A stretch of DNA of 64,000 bases from Actinomyces urinae. Its GTDB lineage: Bacteria > Actinomycetota > Actinomycetes > Actinomycetales > Actinomycetaceae. Location of the stretch: contig NZ_LT632546.1 of the NCBI RefSeq assembly GCF_900119695.1, positions 62,001 to 126,000 of the forward strand, in the 5' to 3' direction. The position numbers and the translations under genes were made by a program. The number at the start of each line of letters is the position of its first letter. The stretch's first letter is position 1. Below, one piece after another: positions 1-7,989 of this stretch. Under the pieces are notes generated by a model. That model had not been told where the DNA came from. It did not search any database and was given only the letters and a program-made list of their open reading frames with translations.

Positions 1-741
1 GATGATTTTTCCCGGCCGGGAACGATGTGGTGGGCTGTGCCGCCGGGCGTGGAGGTGTTCCACACTTGGCAGGAGAAGACAACCGTCTACCATGAGGGAA
101 TGCCCGGCCATCACATGCAGCTTGGCCGCGCAGTGTCTTTGAAAGACACGCTGAACACGTGGCGCCGCCAGTTGTGCTGGTTCTCCGGTCATGGTGAGGG
201 TTGGGCGCTGTATGCCGAGCAGCTCATGGATGAGCTCGGATTCTTAAAGCACCCTGCTGAGCGGCTCGGCATGCTGGATGCGCAAAGACTACGCGCCGCA
301 CGAGTCCTCGTGGATATTGGCGTTCACCTGGGTCTTGAAAGGCCTTCAAACGCTTACCTGTCTTCTATTGGCATTTGCAACGCCGCATACGAGGATGCCT
401 TGAACTCCTCCCCGTACTTAGACCTAGGTAAACCTGACACAGCAAAAGGCGTGTGGGATCGCAACGACCTGTGGGCATTTATGAGCTTGAATGTGGCTAT
501 GGATCCGAAGTTCCTAGAGTTCGAGACCACCCGCTACCTGGGTTGGGCAGGGCAAGCATCTTCTTACAAGGTGGGCCAGCGGGTTTGGCAGGATCTGCGT
601 AGCAAGTGGCTGTCCGCGCCGACTGCACAAGCGGCTCAGAGTAGTTCCAGTGACACGCGTTTGCGCGAGTTCCACGACACTGCGCTTGCACTTGGCGGCC
701 TTCCACTCGCCGTACTTGAGGACGTGATGAGCGGTGAGTGA
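1..741 (+). CDS. DUF885 family protein, 3' part
   Basis: The frame is open from base 1, so only the last 246 codons are inside the window and the start lies upstream. The motif HEGMPGHH (about codons 32-39 of the fragment) matches the HExxPGHH block typical of DUF885 proteins, which are predicted zinc-dependent, peptidase-like enzymes often exported or lipid-anchored. The conserved C-terminal pattern with an aromatic WWAVPPG stretch before it and QASSYKVG after it also fits the family. The substrate is unknown. Its stop overlaps the GTG start of the maf gene by 8 bases, which suggests the two are translated from one message. Family assignment is from recalled motif patterns; metal binding and peptidase activity are inferred. 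Confidence 0.85.
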   Translation, partial: DDFSRPGTMWWAVPPGVEVFHTWQEKTTVYHEGMPGHHMQLGRAVSLKDTLNTWRRQLCWFSGHGEGWALYAEQLMDELGFLKHPAERLGMLDAQRLRAARVLVDIGVHLGLERPSNAYLSSIGICNAAYEDALNSSPYLDLGKPDTAKGVWDRNDLWAFMSLNVAMDPKFLEFETTRYLGWAGQASSYKVGQRVWQDLRSKWLSAPTAQAAQSSSSDTRLREFHDTALALGGLPLAVLEDVMSGE

Positions 742-1504
742 ATCCCCCGCCCTTTCTCGTGGCAATCACGGGGAGGCCAGCACTGTCCTGGTGCTGGCTT
801 CGGCGTCACCCGCGCGGGCCAAAACGCTCCGCGCGGCGGGCATCGAACCACTTATCCGCGTGTCAAATGCGGATGAAGACGCCGTCCTCGCCCAGTTTGA
901 GAACTCGGGGTCCGCTAACCAGGCGGCGCAAAAGGTCATGGCCCTAGCGAAGGTGAAGGCCGGGTCAGTAGCCCAGGCACTTAGCGCAACTGAGATCTTC
1001 GAGTTCGCACGCCAGCAAGGTATGCCCGCCCCCTCCTCGATTATCGTGGTTGGCTGTGATTCAATGCTGGAGGTCAACGGCGCGCTGGTTGGCAAACCTC
1101 ATTCCCCTGAGGTGGCGGCGCGTCGTATTCGCGAGCTTTCACGCAATGACGTGGTGTTGCATACAGGTCACGCAATCACGCTGCTGCGCATAGATTATGA
1201 TTCGGCCGTCTCGCTAGGAAGCTCGAACGGTAGCCCAAATGGATTAACGGTTCTGGAGACTCGCTATGACTCGTGTGCCACCACGGTTCATTTCGGCGAG
1301 CTCGATGAAGATGAGATCCGCGCTTACGTGGCCACGGGAGAACCTTTGGAAGTTGCCGGAGCATTCACTATTGATAGCCTCGGCGGCCCGTTCATTGAGG
1401 GAGTGACTGGGGATCCGCATTCGGTTGTGGGAATCTCGCTGCCTCTTCTTCGCCGGATCACCAAGGATCTTGGCGTCTTTTGGCCTAGCCTGTGGAACAA
1501 GTAG
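734..1504 (+). CDS. maf: Maf family nucleoside triphosphate pyrophosphatase
   Basis: Maf proteins hydrolyse non-canonical or excess nucleoside triphosphates to monophosphates in the cytoplasm and were first linked to septum inhibition. The N-terminal LASASPARAKTLRAAGI block, the central VVGCDSM segment with its catalytic-type aspartate, and the C-terminal AGAFTIDSLGGPFIEG followed by GDPHSVVGISLPLL are the family's conserved regions in the right order. At 256 residues it is longer than the usual 190-210; the extra length lies mainly in two inserted stretches, around residues 70-95 and 150-175. The start is GTG at 734, inside the end of the preceding gene, which implies translational coupling. 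A strong hairpin follows 23 bases after the stop. Confidence 0.92.
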   Translation: MSESPALSRGNHGEASTVLVLASASPARAKTLRAAGIEPLIRVSNADEDAVLAQFENSGSANQAAQKVMALAKVKAGSVAQALSATEIFEFARQQGMPAPSSIIVVGCDSMLEVNGALVGKPHSPEVAARRIRELSRNDVVLHTGHAITLLRIDYDSAVSLGSSNGSPNGLTVLETRYDSCATTVHFGELDEDEIRAYVATGEPLEVAGAFTIDSLGGPFIEGVTGDPHSVVGISLPLLRRITKDLGVFWPSLWNK

Positions 1505-1526
1505 TACGGCTACCGCAATACGCAGA

Positions 1527-1569
1527 CAGGGGGTGGGTTGGACCGAGAATCGGTCCAACCCACCCCCTG
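1527..1569. terminator. Bidirectional terminator hairpin between maf and gltA
   Basis: A perfect 20-bp inverted repeat (left arm 1527-1546, right arm 1550-1569) closes on the 3-base loop GAA. It lies between the convergent ends of maf and gltA. There is no clear T-run on either side, so termination may rely on the very stable GC-rich stem. Confidence 0.75.
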
Positions 1570-1592
1570 CTTAGTAGCTTCGTGCGTGAGCT

Positions 1593-2954
1593 TTAGTTGC
1601 TCTTGCGAAGGCGGTTGCGTAGCGGAATGTATTCGCGCTCGGTTTCGCCAACGTAAACCTGACGCGGCCGGCCAATGCGTCCCTCTGGATCGCGAGCCAT
1701 CTCCCTGTACTGCGCAATCCAGCCTGGTAGGCGACCCATTGCGAACAGTGGGGTGAACATCTTGGTTGGGAAGCCCAAAGCCGAGTAGATGAGGCCCGTG
1801 TAGAAGTCGACGTTCGGGTAGAGCTTGCGCTCAACGAAGTAGTCGTCGTTTAGAGCCATTTCCTCAAGCTCCAACGCGATGTCCAAAAGCTCGTCCTGCT
1901 TGCCCAGGCGCTCCAAGACATCGTGGGCAGCACCCTTGACGATGGCAGCGCGCGGGTCATAGTTCTTGTACACGCGGTGGCCAAAGCCCATGAGGCGGAC
2001 GCTCGAAGACTTGTCCTTCGCCTTCGCTACAAAGTCCTTCACCGTCATATCCGAGCCGCGAATCTCCGCGAGCATGCGCAACACAGCCTCATTAGCCCCA
2101 CCGTGAAGCGGACCGGAGAGCGCGCCAACACCTGCGGCAACGGATGCGTACATGTTCGCCTTCGCGGAGCCAACCATGCGCACGGTAGAGGTGGAGCAGT
2201 TCTGCTCGTGGTCAGCATGCAAAATCAGAAGCATGTCGAGAGCGCGAACGATAGCCGGGTCAATATCGTACGACTGGTACGGCAGGCCGAACGTCATGCG
2301 AATGAAGTCTTCGGTGTAGGAACGTTGAGCGTCCGGATACAGCGGCGGCAGGCCGGCAGCGCGCTTCGCGATGGTCGCGATCATGGTTGGCACCTTTGCC
2401 AGTAGCAGCACGGATGCCTTATCCATCGCCTCATCATCGTCCGGATCCAGCGTGTGCTGGTAGTACGTTGCGAGGCCGGCAACGCCAGCCTGCAGGATGG
2501 CCATGGGGTGGCCGTTGCTGGGGAAAGCACCAAAGAAGGCCTGGAAGTCCTCGTGTAGCAGACGGTGACGCTGCACGCGGCGGATGAACGCTTCGAGGGT
2601 TACCGCATCGGGAAGCTCGCCGTAGATGAGCAGGTATGCGACTTCGAGGAAGCTGGAGCTCTTTGCGAGCTGCTCAATCGGGTATCCCCGGTAGCGAAGG
2701 ATGCCTGCACCGCCATCGATGTAGGTAATCGAGGACGAGGCCGACGCCGTATTGGTGAAGCCGGGGTCGTAGGTGGTTACGCCGGCGGTTGCAAGAATTT
2801 TGTTGATGCCTAGACCGTCCGAGCCAGCGGTGGCCACTACTCGCGGAAGCTCAACTTTGTGCTCATCAACCGTGAGTAGCCCGTTTGCTTTCTTGGTGTC
2901 CTCCACCTTCTCGGCTACTTCTTCCTTTGGGGTCTTGCCCTTTTCAGTTGCCAT
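1593..2954 (-). CDS. gltA: Citrate synthase
   Basis: Condenses oxaloacetate and acetyl-CoA to citrate, the entry step of the citric acid cycle. The 453-residue chain is the size of the hexameric, type II enzymes, plus a charged, probably disordered N-terminal tail of about 30 residues. Active-site blocks are visible: HADHEQN at about 246-252, GPLHGGANE at 281-289, the signature GFGHRVYKNYDPR at 323-335 with its catalytic histidine, and NVDFYTG near 385 carrying the catalytic aspartate. The start ATG has an AGGAAGGCGGAG purine run directly upstream. It lies 74 bases downstream of dapC on the same strand and may be cotranscribed with fdxA-dapC. It ends at the hairpin shared with maf. Confidence 0.97.
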   Translation of the reverse strand: MATEKGKTPKEEVAEKVEDTKKANGLLTVDEHKVELPRVVATAGSDGLGINKILATAGVTTYDPGFTNTASASSSITYIDGGAGILRYRGYPIEQLAKSSSFLEVAYLLIYGELPDAVTLEAFIRRVQRHRLLHEDFQAFFGAFPSNGHPMAILQAGVAGLATYYQHTLDPDDDEAMDKASVLLLAKVPTMIATIAKRAAGLPPLYPDAQRSYTEDFIRMTFGLPYQSYDIDPAIVRALDMLLILHADHEQNCSTSTVRMVGSAKANMYASVAAGVGALSGPLHGGANEAVLRMLAEIRGSDMTVKDFVAKAKDKSSSVRLMGFGHRVYKNYDPRAAIVKGAAHDVLERLGKQDELLDIALELEEMALNDDYFVERKLYPNVDFYTGLIYSALGFPTKMFTPLFAMGRLPGWIAQYREMARDPEGRIGRPRQVYVGETEREYIPLRNRLRKSN

Positions 2955-3028
2955 CTCCGCCTTCCTCCTGAGCTTGCGGAAAACCTTTGGCTTCGCTCCT
3001 TTGACGAAGCCGTCAAAAGCAGATTATC

Positions 3029-4273
3029 TCAACATCGAGATTTTTTCGCGGCGAATAGAGTTTTTACCTGTGACAAACGCTTAGCAGCGGCGTCGATGCG
3101 TTCATCCTTACCCGATAGAGAAACTCTTATGAACTCCTCGTTACCTTCTCCATAGAATTCTCCCGGGGCTACAAGGATTCCGAGCTCGGCAAGTCGTTCC
3201 ACAAGAGCGCGCCCACCCGCCTCGCCCCGCTTGTCACGCAGCCACAGGTATAGGCCGGCACGCGATTGGGGGTCATTTTCGAGGCCGACGCTCGCAAACG
3301 CGGCTTCGAGTTTAGCCCGGCGCCTAGAGTAGATACCCCGTTGGATAGATACGTGTGAAACCTGTTCGCGCATGTCCACTTCTGCGTTATCCGACTCCTG
3401 CTGGAGTCCTTCGCGGGGGTTAGCGAATGCCGACGCGCTATCGAGTAGCGCCACGCTCATTGCGTGCATCACGGGTGACGACACCATCATTCCTGCGTGC
3501 TTGCGTACCGCCACCGCCGCCTCAACCAGTTTCGGGTCACCCATCATGATGCCCCCGCGATAGCCGGCCATGTTGGACTGTTTGGACAGCGAGTACAGCA
3601 CCAGTAGGCCGCTCGCATCGCCCTCGCACACCGCGTCGGACAGCAAAGAGGGAACTCCCCCATCAAGTAGGGATTCATCCCAAACGAGGGCGGCGTAGCA
3701 CTCATCCGACGCCACAACCGCGCCGCGCTTCCTTGCCCACCAGACGATTTTGCGCAGTTGCTCCACGTCGAGCACATGACCGTTAGGGTTTCCCGGCGAG
3801 TTAAGCCAAACCATCTGAGCGTCTGGCCATTGCGCGGGATCCTCATCCACTGCAATGGGCTCGGCGCCAGCCAGGCGCACCCCGATGTCGTAGGTCGGGT
3901 AGGCACACCTCGGGATTAGAACGCGATCTCCTGGCCTCACCCCCAGCATGAGGGGAAGCCACGCAACCATTTCTTTAGAGCCAATCGTTGGGACTGATTC
4001 CGCCCCCTCGTCTAATGCGGAGATTCCGCGCGCACGAGCCCAAACCTTGGTGGCTTCGAGGACCTCCTCCGTTCCAACCACCGTGGGATATCCCGGCGCA
4101 TTTGCTGCCTCTTTCAAGGCATCTTGGATTATTTGCGGCGTCTCATCTACGGGAGTGCCGATGGACAAGTCCACGATTCCGCCCGGATGTGCGCTAGCTA
4201 CCTTCTTCGCGTCGATCAGCGTGTCCCACGGAAACTGCGGCAGATCAACGCCGCGCGGTAATGAGCTTGTCAT
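3029..4273 (-). CDS. dapC: Succinyldiaminopimelate transaminase
   Basis: A PLP-dependent, class I/II fold aminotransferase. In actinobacteria the homologue next to the 7Fe ferredoxin gene makes N-succinyl-LL-2,6-diaminopimelate in the lysine and peptidoglycan precursor pathway. Visible features are NSPGNPNG (about 158-165), ASDECY with the aspartate that contacts the PLP nitrogen (about 180), SLSKQSNMAGYRGG with Lys231 as the Schiff-base lysine, and a C-terminal RVSLSGKDE block with the substrate-carboxylate arginine. The 414-residue length is slightly above the usual 360-400, with a short extra basic tail at the C-terminus. ATG start with a GAGAAGAGGGG purine run just upstream. The fdxA neighbour supports the DapC call over other aminotransferases, though paralogues with different substrates cannot be excluded. 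Confidence 0.9.
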   Translation of the reverse strand: MTSSLPRGVDLPQFPWDTLIDAKKVASAHPGGIVDLSIGTPVDETPQIIQDALKEAANAPGYPTVVGTEEVLEATKVWARARGISALDEGAESVPTIGSKEMVAWLPLMLGVRPGDRVLIPRCAYPTYDIGVRLAGAEPIAVDEDPAQWPDAQMVWLNSPGNPNGHVLDVEQLRKIVWWARKRGAVVASDECYAALVWDESLLDGGVPSLLSDAVCEGDASGLLVLYSLSKQSNMAGYRGGIMMGDPKLVEAAVAVRKHAGMMVSSPVMHAMSVALLDSASAFANPREGLQQESDNAEVDMREQVSHVSIQRGIYSRRRAKLEAAFASVGLENDPQSRAGLYLWLRDKRGEAGGRALVERLAELGILVAPGEFYGEGNEEFIRVSLSGKDERIDAAAKRLSQVKTLFAAKKSRC

Positions 4274-4468
4274 AGCTTGCCCCTCTTCTCCCCCGCTATA
4301 CCTGGTTGCACTCTAGCGACCTTTTGCACCCGCCTCGACATATGCGAAACCCTCTGCGTCTTGCATGCGTCGCAAAGTTCAAGTGGACGAGTTTCAGCCG
4401 AGCTTTCCCCTCGATAAAGATATGCAACAAGGGCCCGACAAACGCCGAGCCCCATTACAAAAATCTGG

Positions 4469-4792
4469 CTAATCCTGATTTTGGGGAGGTAGCTTCGCAA
4501 TGACCTCGTGGTCGTAATCCACAGCGCCCGTGCGGGCAGCGCCACCTGGTGAGCCAAGCTTGTCGAAGAAGTGCACGTTTGCCTCGTAGTATTCGGACCA
4601 TTCTTCAGGAAGGTCATCTTCGTAGAAGATCGCCTCAACCGGACAAACGGGCTCGCAAGCACCGCAGTCTACACACTCATCCGGATGGATATATAGGCTA
4701 CGCGCGCCTTCATAAATGCAATCAACTGGGCATTCATCAACGCATGCGCGGTCTTTAACGTCTACACAAGGTTGCGCGATAACGTAGGTCAA
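4469..4792 (-). CDS. fdxA: 7Fe-8S ferredoxin
   Basis: A small soluble electron carrier with one [3Fe-4S] and one [4Fe-4S] cluster. The first cysteine set, CVDVKDRACVDECPVDC, has the spacing of the 7Fe type, and the second set is CVDCGACEPVCPVEA. The C-terminal extension of about 45 residues (DLPEEWSEYYEANVHFF) is typical of actinobacterial FdxA. The start is TTG, supported by an AAGGAGA site seven bases upstream and by the conserved MTYVIAQPC beginning. It lies 195 bases upstream of dapC on the same strand, an order commonly seen in actinobacteria. The intervening bases show no obvious hairpin. Confidence 0.96.
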   Translation of the reverse strand: MTYVIAQPCVDVKDRACVDECPVDCIYEGARSLYIHPDECVDCGACEPVCPVEAIFYEDDLPEEWSEYYEANVHFFDKLGSPGGAARTGAVDYDHEVIAKLPPQNQD

Positions 4793-4871
4793 AACGGTCT
4801 CCTTAAGTCATTTTGCGTCGAAAATTCGCGGGCTGAAAACCCCGGCTACTTTTCGTGCCTCATATGGGGTT

Positions 4872-4877
4872 TATTAT
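4872..4877 (+). promoter_or_regulatory. Candidate -10 box for a leaderless transcript
   Basis: TATTAT ends only 6 bases before the ATG at 4884, and there is no Shine-Dalgarno site at a usable distance. This geometry suggests transcription starts at or next to the A of the start codon, giving a leaderless message, a common actinobacterial arrangement. The -35 region is weak. Divergent from fdxA. Confidence 0.4.
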
Positions 4878-4883
4878 CTCACC

Positions 4884-5129
4884 ATGAGCAGTTTTTCGAC
4901 ACCCGACCCGAACGAGGCTCCCCCAAGCCTGCCGTGGATGCAGTGGCAGGTGGGCCAGCGCGTTGTTGTCCGCTACCGCAAACCTGATGGGTTGTATGAC
5001 GCCCTCGGCCACCTGACGGAGGTGGCGCCAACCCACGTCACGGTAAACACACGCAAAGGGCTCGTTACCGTTCCAGCTAGCGTCATGGTTACCGGCAAGC
5101 GAGTGCCAGAATCACCGTTCGGCAACTAG
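4884..5129 (+). CDS. Small conserved actinobacterial protein (DUF6725-like)
   Basis: An 81-residue soluble protein. The core reads VGQRVVVRYRKPDGLYDALGHLTEVAPTHVTVNTRKGLVTVP (quoted here in two parts: residues about 24-44 and 45-66), a small beta-barrel-like pattern. It resembles a short N-terminal module found in some actinobacterial GNAT acetyltransferases and stand-alone proteins beside fdxA; this resemblance is from memory and not checked. It has no enzyme motif of its own. The start ATG has no good ribosome site but sits right after a -10-like box, so it may be leaderless. It is divergent from fdxA and convergent with typA. Function unknown. Confidence 0.7.
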   Translation: MSSFSTPDPNEAPPSLPWMQWQVGQRVVVRYRKPDGLYDALGHLTEVAPTHVTVNTRKGLVTVPASVMVTGKRVPESPFGN

Positions 5130-5225
5130 ATGATTTCAGTTCGCCCAGGCAAAAGGCCCGCTCCGGTTTTAGCCAGCATGGCGGCATTAATACCAGTGCG
5201 CGCCCGCGCGGCCTCGGGTATCGAA

Positions 5226-7145
5226 CTACTTTGATTCGCGGCGTGCGCGCGCAGCTATCTTGAAACGATCCTGAGTGGAAAGCACGTTCTTGCGGATGCG
5301 AACAGCGTTGGGTGTAACCTCAACGCACTCGTCCTCAGCCGCGAATTCTAGCGACTCTTCAAGCGTGAGCGTGCGCGGCGTATTCAATCCTTCGTAGGAG
5401 TCTGCCGATGCTGCGCGCATGTTCGTCTGCTTCTTTTCACGCGTGAGGTTCACATCCATGTCCTCATTGCGCGAGTTTTCACCCACAACCTGCCCCTCGT
5501 AAACCTGGCTGCCAGGCTGCACAAGGAACGTGCCGCGCTCTTGCAGATTGATCATCGCGTAAGGCGTTGCCTGTCCGGCGCGATCCGCTACGAGTGAGCC
5601 AGTGTTGCGCGAAATGATGGTGCCCTGCCACGGTTCGTAGCCCGCCGCGTAGGAAGAAGCGATGCCAGTGCCACGCGTTTCGGTAAGGAAGCGCGTGCGG
5701 AAGCCGATCAGGCCGCGAGCGGGGACTAGGAACTCTAGGCGCACCCAGCCCGAACCGTGGTTAGCGATGCTTTCCATGCGGCCCTTGCGAGCGGCCAGAA
5801 GCTGCGTTACCTCGCCCATGTATTCTTCAGGCACGTCAATCGTCATGTGCTCCATAGGTTCGCACTTGACGCCATCGATAACGCGGGTAACAACCTGGGG
5901 CTTGCCAACCGTCAGTTCAAAGCCCTCGCGGCGCATTTGTTCAACAAGGATTGCGAGGGCCAGTTCACCGCGGCCCTGCACCTCCCACGCGTCCGGCCTC
6001 TCGGTGGGTAGGACGCGCAGAGAAACGTTGCCGACCAGCTCACGGTCAAGGCGGTCCTTCACCTGGCGCGCGGTAACCTTAGTGTTCTTCTCGCGGCCAG
6101 CCATCGGCGACGTGTTTGTTCCAATGGTCATAGAGATCGCGGGCTCATCAACCGTAATCAGAGGTAGCGGACGCGGATCTTCTAAATCAACGAGGCTTTC
6201 ACCAATCGTAATATCTGGAATACCCGCAACCGCCACGATGTCGCCGGCTTTCGCGGTTTGGGCTGGCACACGATCCAGGCCTTCGGTGCGGAGCAGCTCG
6301 GTAATCTTCACGGAGGTGAGGGAACCATCGGCATGCGCCCAGCCCACGTTCTGTCCCTTGTGGAGTTCACCGTTGTGAATGCGTAGCAAGGCGATCCTGC
6401 CAAGGAACGGGGATGCGTCAAGGTTCGTGACGTGCGCCTGCAGGGGCGCGTCTTCGTCATAGGAGGGACCGGGAATACGGTGGAGCAGCGTTTCAAACAG
6501 TGGCTCCAGGCCCGACGTGGGAACCTCCCCAACAGCGGGCTGTTCAAGTGAGGACTTACCAAGCTTTGCCGACGCGTACAGGACGGGCACTTCAAGCAGG
6601 CCGTCCACGTCAACCTCGCGCCCCTCATTCTGCAGATCTTCCGCGATGGATAGGAGCAGGTCCATGGTCTCTTCCACGACCTCCTCAATACGCTGATCCG
6701 GGCGATCAACCTTGTTCACCACCACAACAACCGGTAGCTGCGACTCCAGCGCCTTGCGGAGCACAAAACGCGTTTGCGGTAGCGGGCCCTCAGCCGCATC
6801 CACCAGGAGGAGCACGCCATCAACCATGGAGAGAGCGCGCTCGACCTCGCCTCCAAAATCTGCGTGTCCAGGCGTATCAATCACGTTAATCGTGATGCCT
6901 TCAGGTAAGCCTAGCTTCTGTGCAGAAGGACCCCGATAGTGAACGGCCGTGTTCTTCGCGAGGATCGTAATGCCCTTTTCCCGCTCTAGATCACCAGAAT
7001 CCATGACGCGCTCACCACGCGACTCCACGGTGTCGTGGTCAGAGAAGGCTCCGGACTGCCATAGCATTGCATCCACGAGAGTCGTCTTACCGTGATCCAC
7101 GTGGGCAACGATCGCGACGTTACGAATATCTTCGCGAATAGTCAT
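5226..7145 (-). CDS. typA: Ribosome-binding translational GTPase TypA/BipA
   Basis: An EF-G-like GTPase acting on the 50S subunit during ribosome assembly and stress translation. The GTPase motifs appear in order: AHVDHGKTT (G1, about 13-21), REKGITI (G2), DTPGHADF (G3, about 90), NKVDRP (G4, about 144) and SAKLG (G5). A beta-barrel domain, the EF-G domain V-like part and the BipA-specific C-terminal domain ([16 protein letters not shown], then [12 protein letters not shown]) follow. The 639-residue length is normal to slightly long; an insert of about 15 residues follows the G5 motif. The ATG has an AGGAGG site at ideal spacing. It is monocistronic by context, facing the small gene ending at 5129. 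Confidence 0.97.
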   Translation of the reverse strand: MTIREDIRNVAIVAHVDHGKTTLVDAMLWQSGAFSDHDTVESRGERVMDSGDLEREKGITILAKNTAVHYRGPSAQKLGLPEGITINVIDTPGHADFGGEVERALSMVDGVLLLVDAAEGPLPQTRFVLRKALESQLPVVVVVNKVDRPDQRIEEVVEETMDLLLSIAEDLQNEGREVDVDGLLEVPVLYASAKLGKSSLEQPAVGEVPTSGLEPLFETLLHRIPGPSYDEDAPLQAHVTNLDASPFLGRIALLRIHNGELHKGQNVGWAHADGSLTSVKITELLRTEGLDRVPAQTAKAGDIVAVAGIPDITIGESLVDLEDPRPLPLITVDEPAISMTIGTNTSPMAGREKNTKVTARQVKDRLDRELVGNVSLRVLPTERPDAWEVQGRGELALAILVEQMRREGFELTVGKPQVVTRVIDGVKCEPMEHMTIDVPEEYMGEVTQLLAARKGRMESIANHGSGWVRLEFLVPARGLIGFRTRFLTETRGTGIASSYAAGYEPWQGTIISRNTGSLVADRAGQATPYAMINLQERGTFLVQPGSQVYEGQVVGENSRNEDMDVNLTREKKQTNMRAASADSYEGLNTPRTLTLEESLEFAAEDECVEVTPNAVRIRKNVLSTQDRFKIAARARRESK

Positions 7146-7301
7146 TTTGCCTCCTGGCCTCTTCTTCTAAGCGTGCGCGCCAGCGTGGTTTCGCTAAAAC
7201 ATGCGCCCTACTACCTTATGCCCCGGAGCTTTCGATCACGCACTTAGGTTTCTGCGAAATGCGCCACTACCCGATAATGCGTTGCCATCTAAAATGGAGG
7301 C

Positions 7302-7880
7302 ATGCATCCAACGATTAAGATCGCCTCTGCTCCTGCACGCTACGGAACATATTTTTTTGCCGTGCTGGCGCTGGCCGTTTCAATTGTGACTATTACGCGT
7401 GATGGCGTATCCGTAGCTGTTGCAGCCCTGCCGTATGTTTGGCTGGTATTTTGGGCGATTTTCATGCTGTGGTGGATGCCGCGCCTTACTATCGCGCCAG
7501 ACAAAATAACGGTGCGTAACATGATTTTCTCGTGGACCGTGCCGTGGGAGCGCTACACGGGCGCGCGCCTGAACCTGGGTCTCATCCTCGAGACGCGTGA
7601 CATCGATATTCGCGCAGCCGCCGCTCGTCCTCGTACCGGCGTTCGAAACATGAAAGCGCAGTACGGCCCCCTGCAACTTCCGCACATTGACGAGGAGGTG
7701 CCGAGCCACCTTCTTGACTTGGATTCATCTCAAACAGCCGAGTTGCTGCGCACCTACTATGAACGCCACCTCGAGGCGGGGATGACGAATGCCACTACGA
7801 AGGTAGAGCGCAAGCTCAACACCGCCCCCCTGCTGGCTGCACTCGTGTTGCTTCTGGCCACATTCATTCCGCGCCTCTGA
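7302..7880 (+). CDS. Membrane-anchored bacterial PH-domain protein
   Basis: A 192-residue protein with two hydrophobic segments near the N-terminus (about residues 12-28 and 38-54), a small soluble domain, and a third hydrophobic stretch at the extreme C-terminus (about 174-190). The soluble part after the second segment (PDKITVRNMIFSWTVPWERY) resembles the bacterial PH domain of the actinobacterial low-molecular-weight antigen 6 type. No catalytic motif is seen. The start is odd: GGAGG ends one base before the ATG at 7302, too close for normal initiation, and no better in-frame start exists. A GATAAT box at 7272-7277 could be the -10. Divergent from typA; ends at a hairpin shared with the binding protein gene. 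Function unknown. Confidence 0.72.
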   Translation: MHPTIKIASAPARYGTYFFAVLALAVSIVTITRDGVSVAVAALPYVWLVFWAIFMLWWMPRLTIAPDKITVRNMIFSWTVPWERYTGARLNLGLILETRDIDIRAAAARPRTGVRNMKAQYGPLQLPHIDEEVPSHLLDLDSSQTAELLRTYYERHLEAGMTNATTKVERKLNTAPLLAALVLLLATFIPRL

Positions 7881-7917
7881 CTCAGTTCGCGCCCCCGCTA
7901 GGCTTGCCGTTACATGA

Positions 7918-7950
7918 AGGATCGCCCCGCACATTGTGCGGGGCGATCCT
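7918..7950. terminator. Bidirectional terminator hairpin
   Basis: A perfect 15-bp stem (7918-7932 with 7936-7950) around the loop ATT, midway between the convergent PH-domain gene and the peptide-binding lipoprotein gene. No long T-run. Confidence 0.78.
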
Positions 7951-7989
7951 GCCACGTTAGCTATTCAGCTAGGCTCGTTTCACCAAGTG

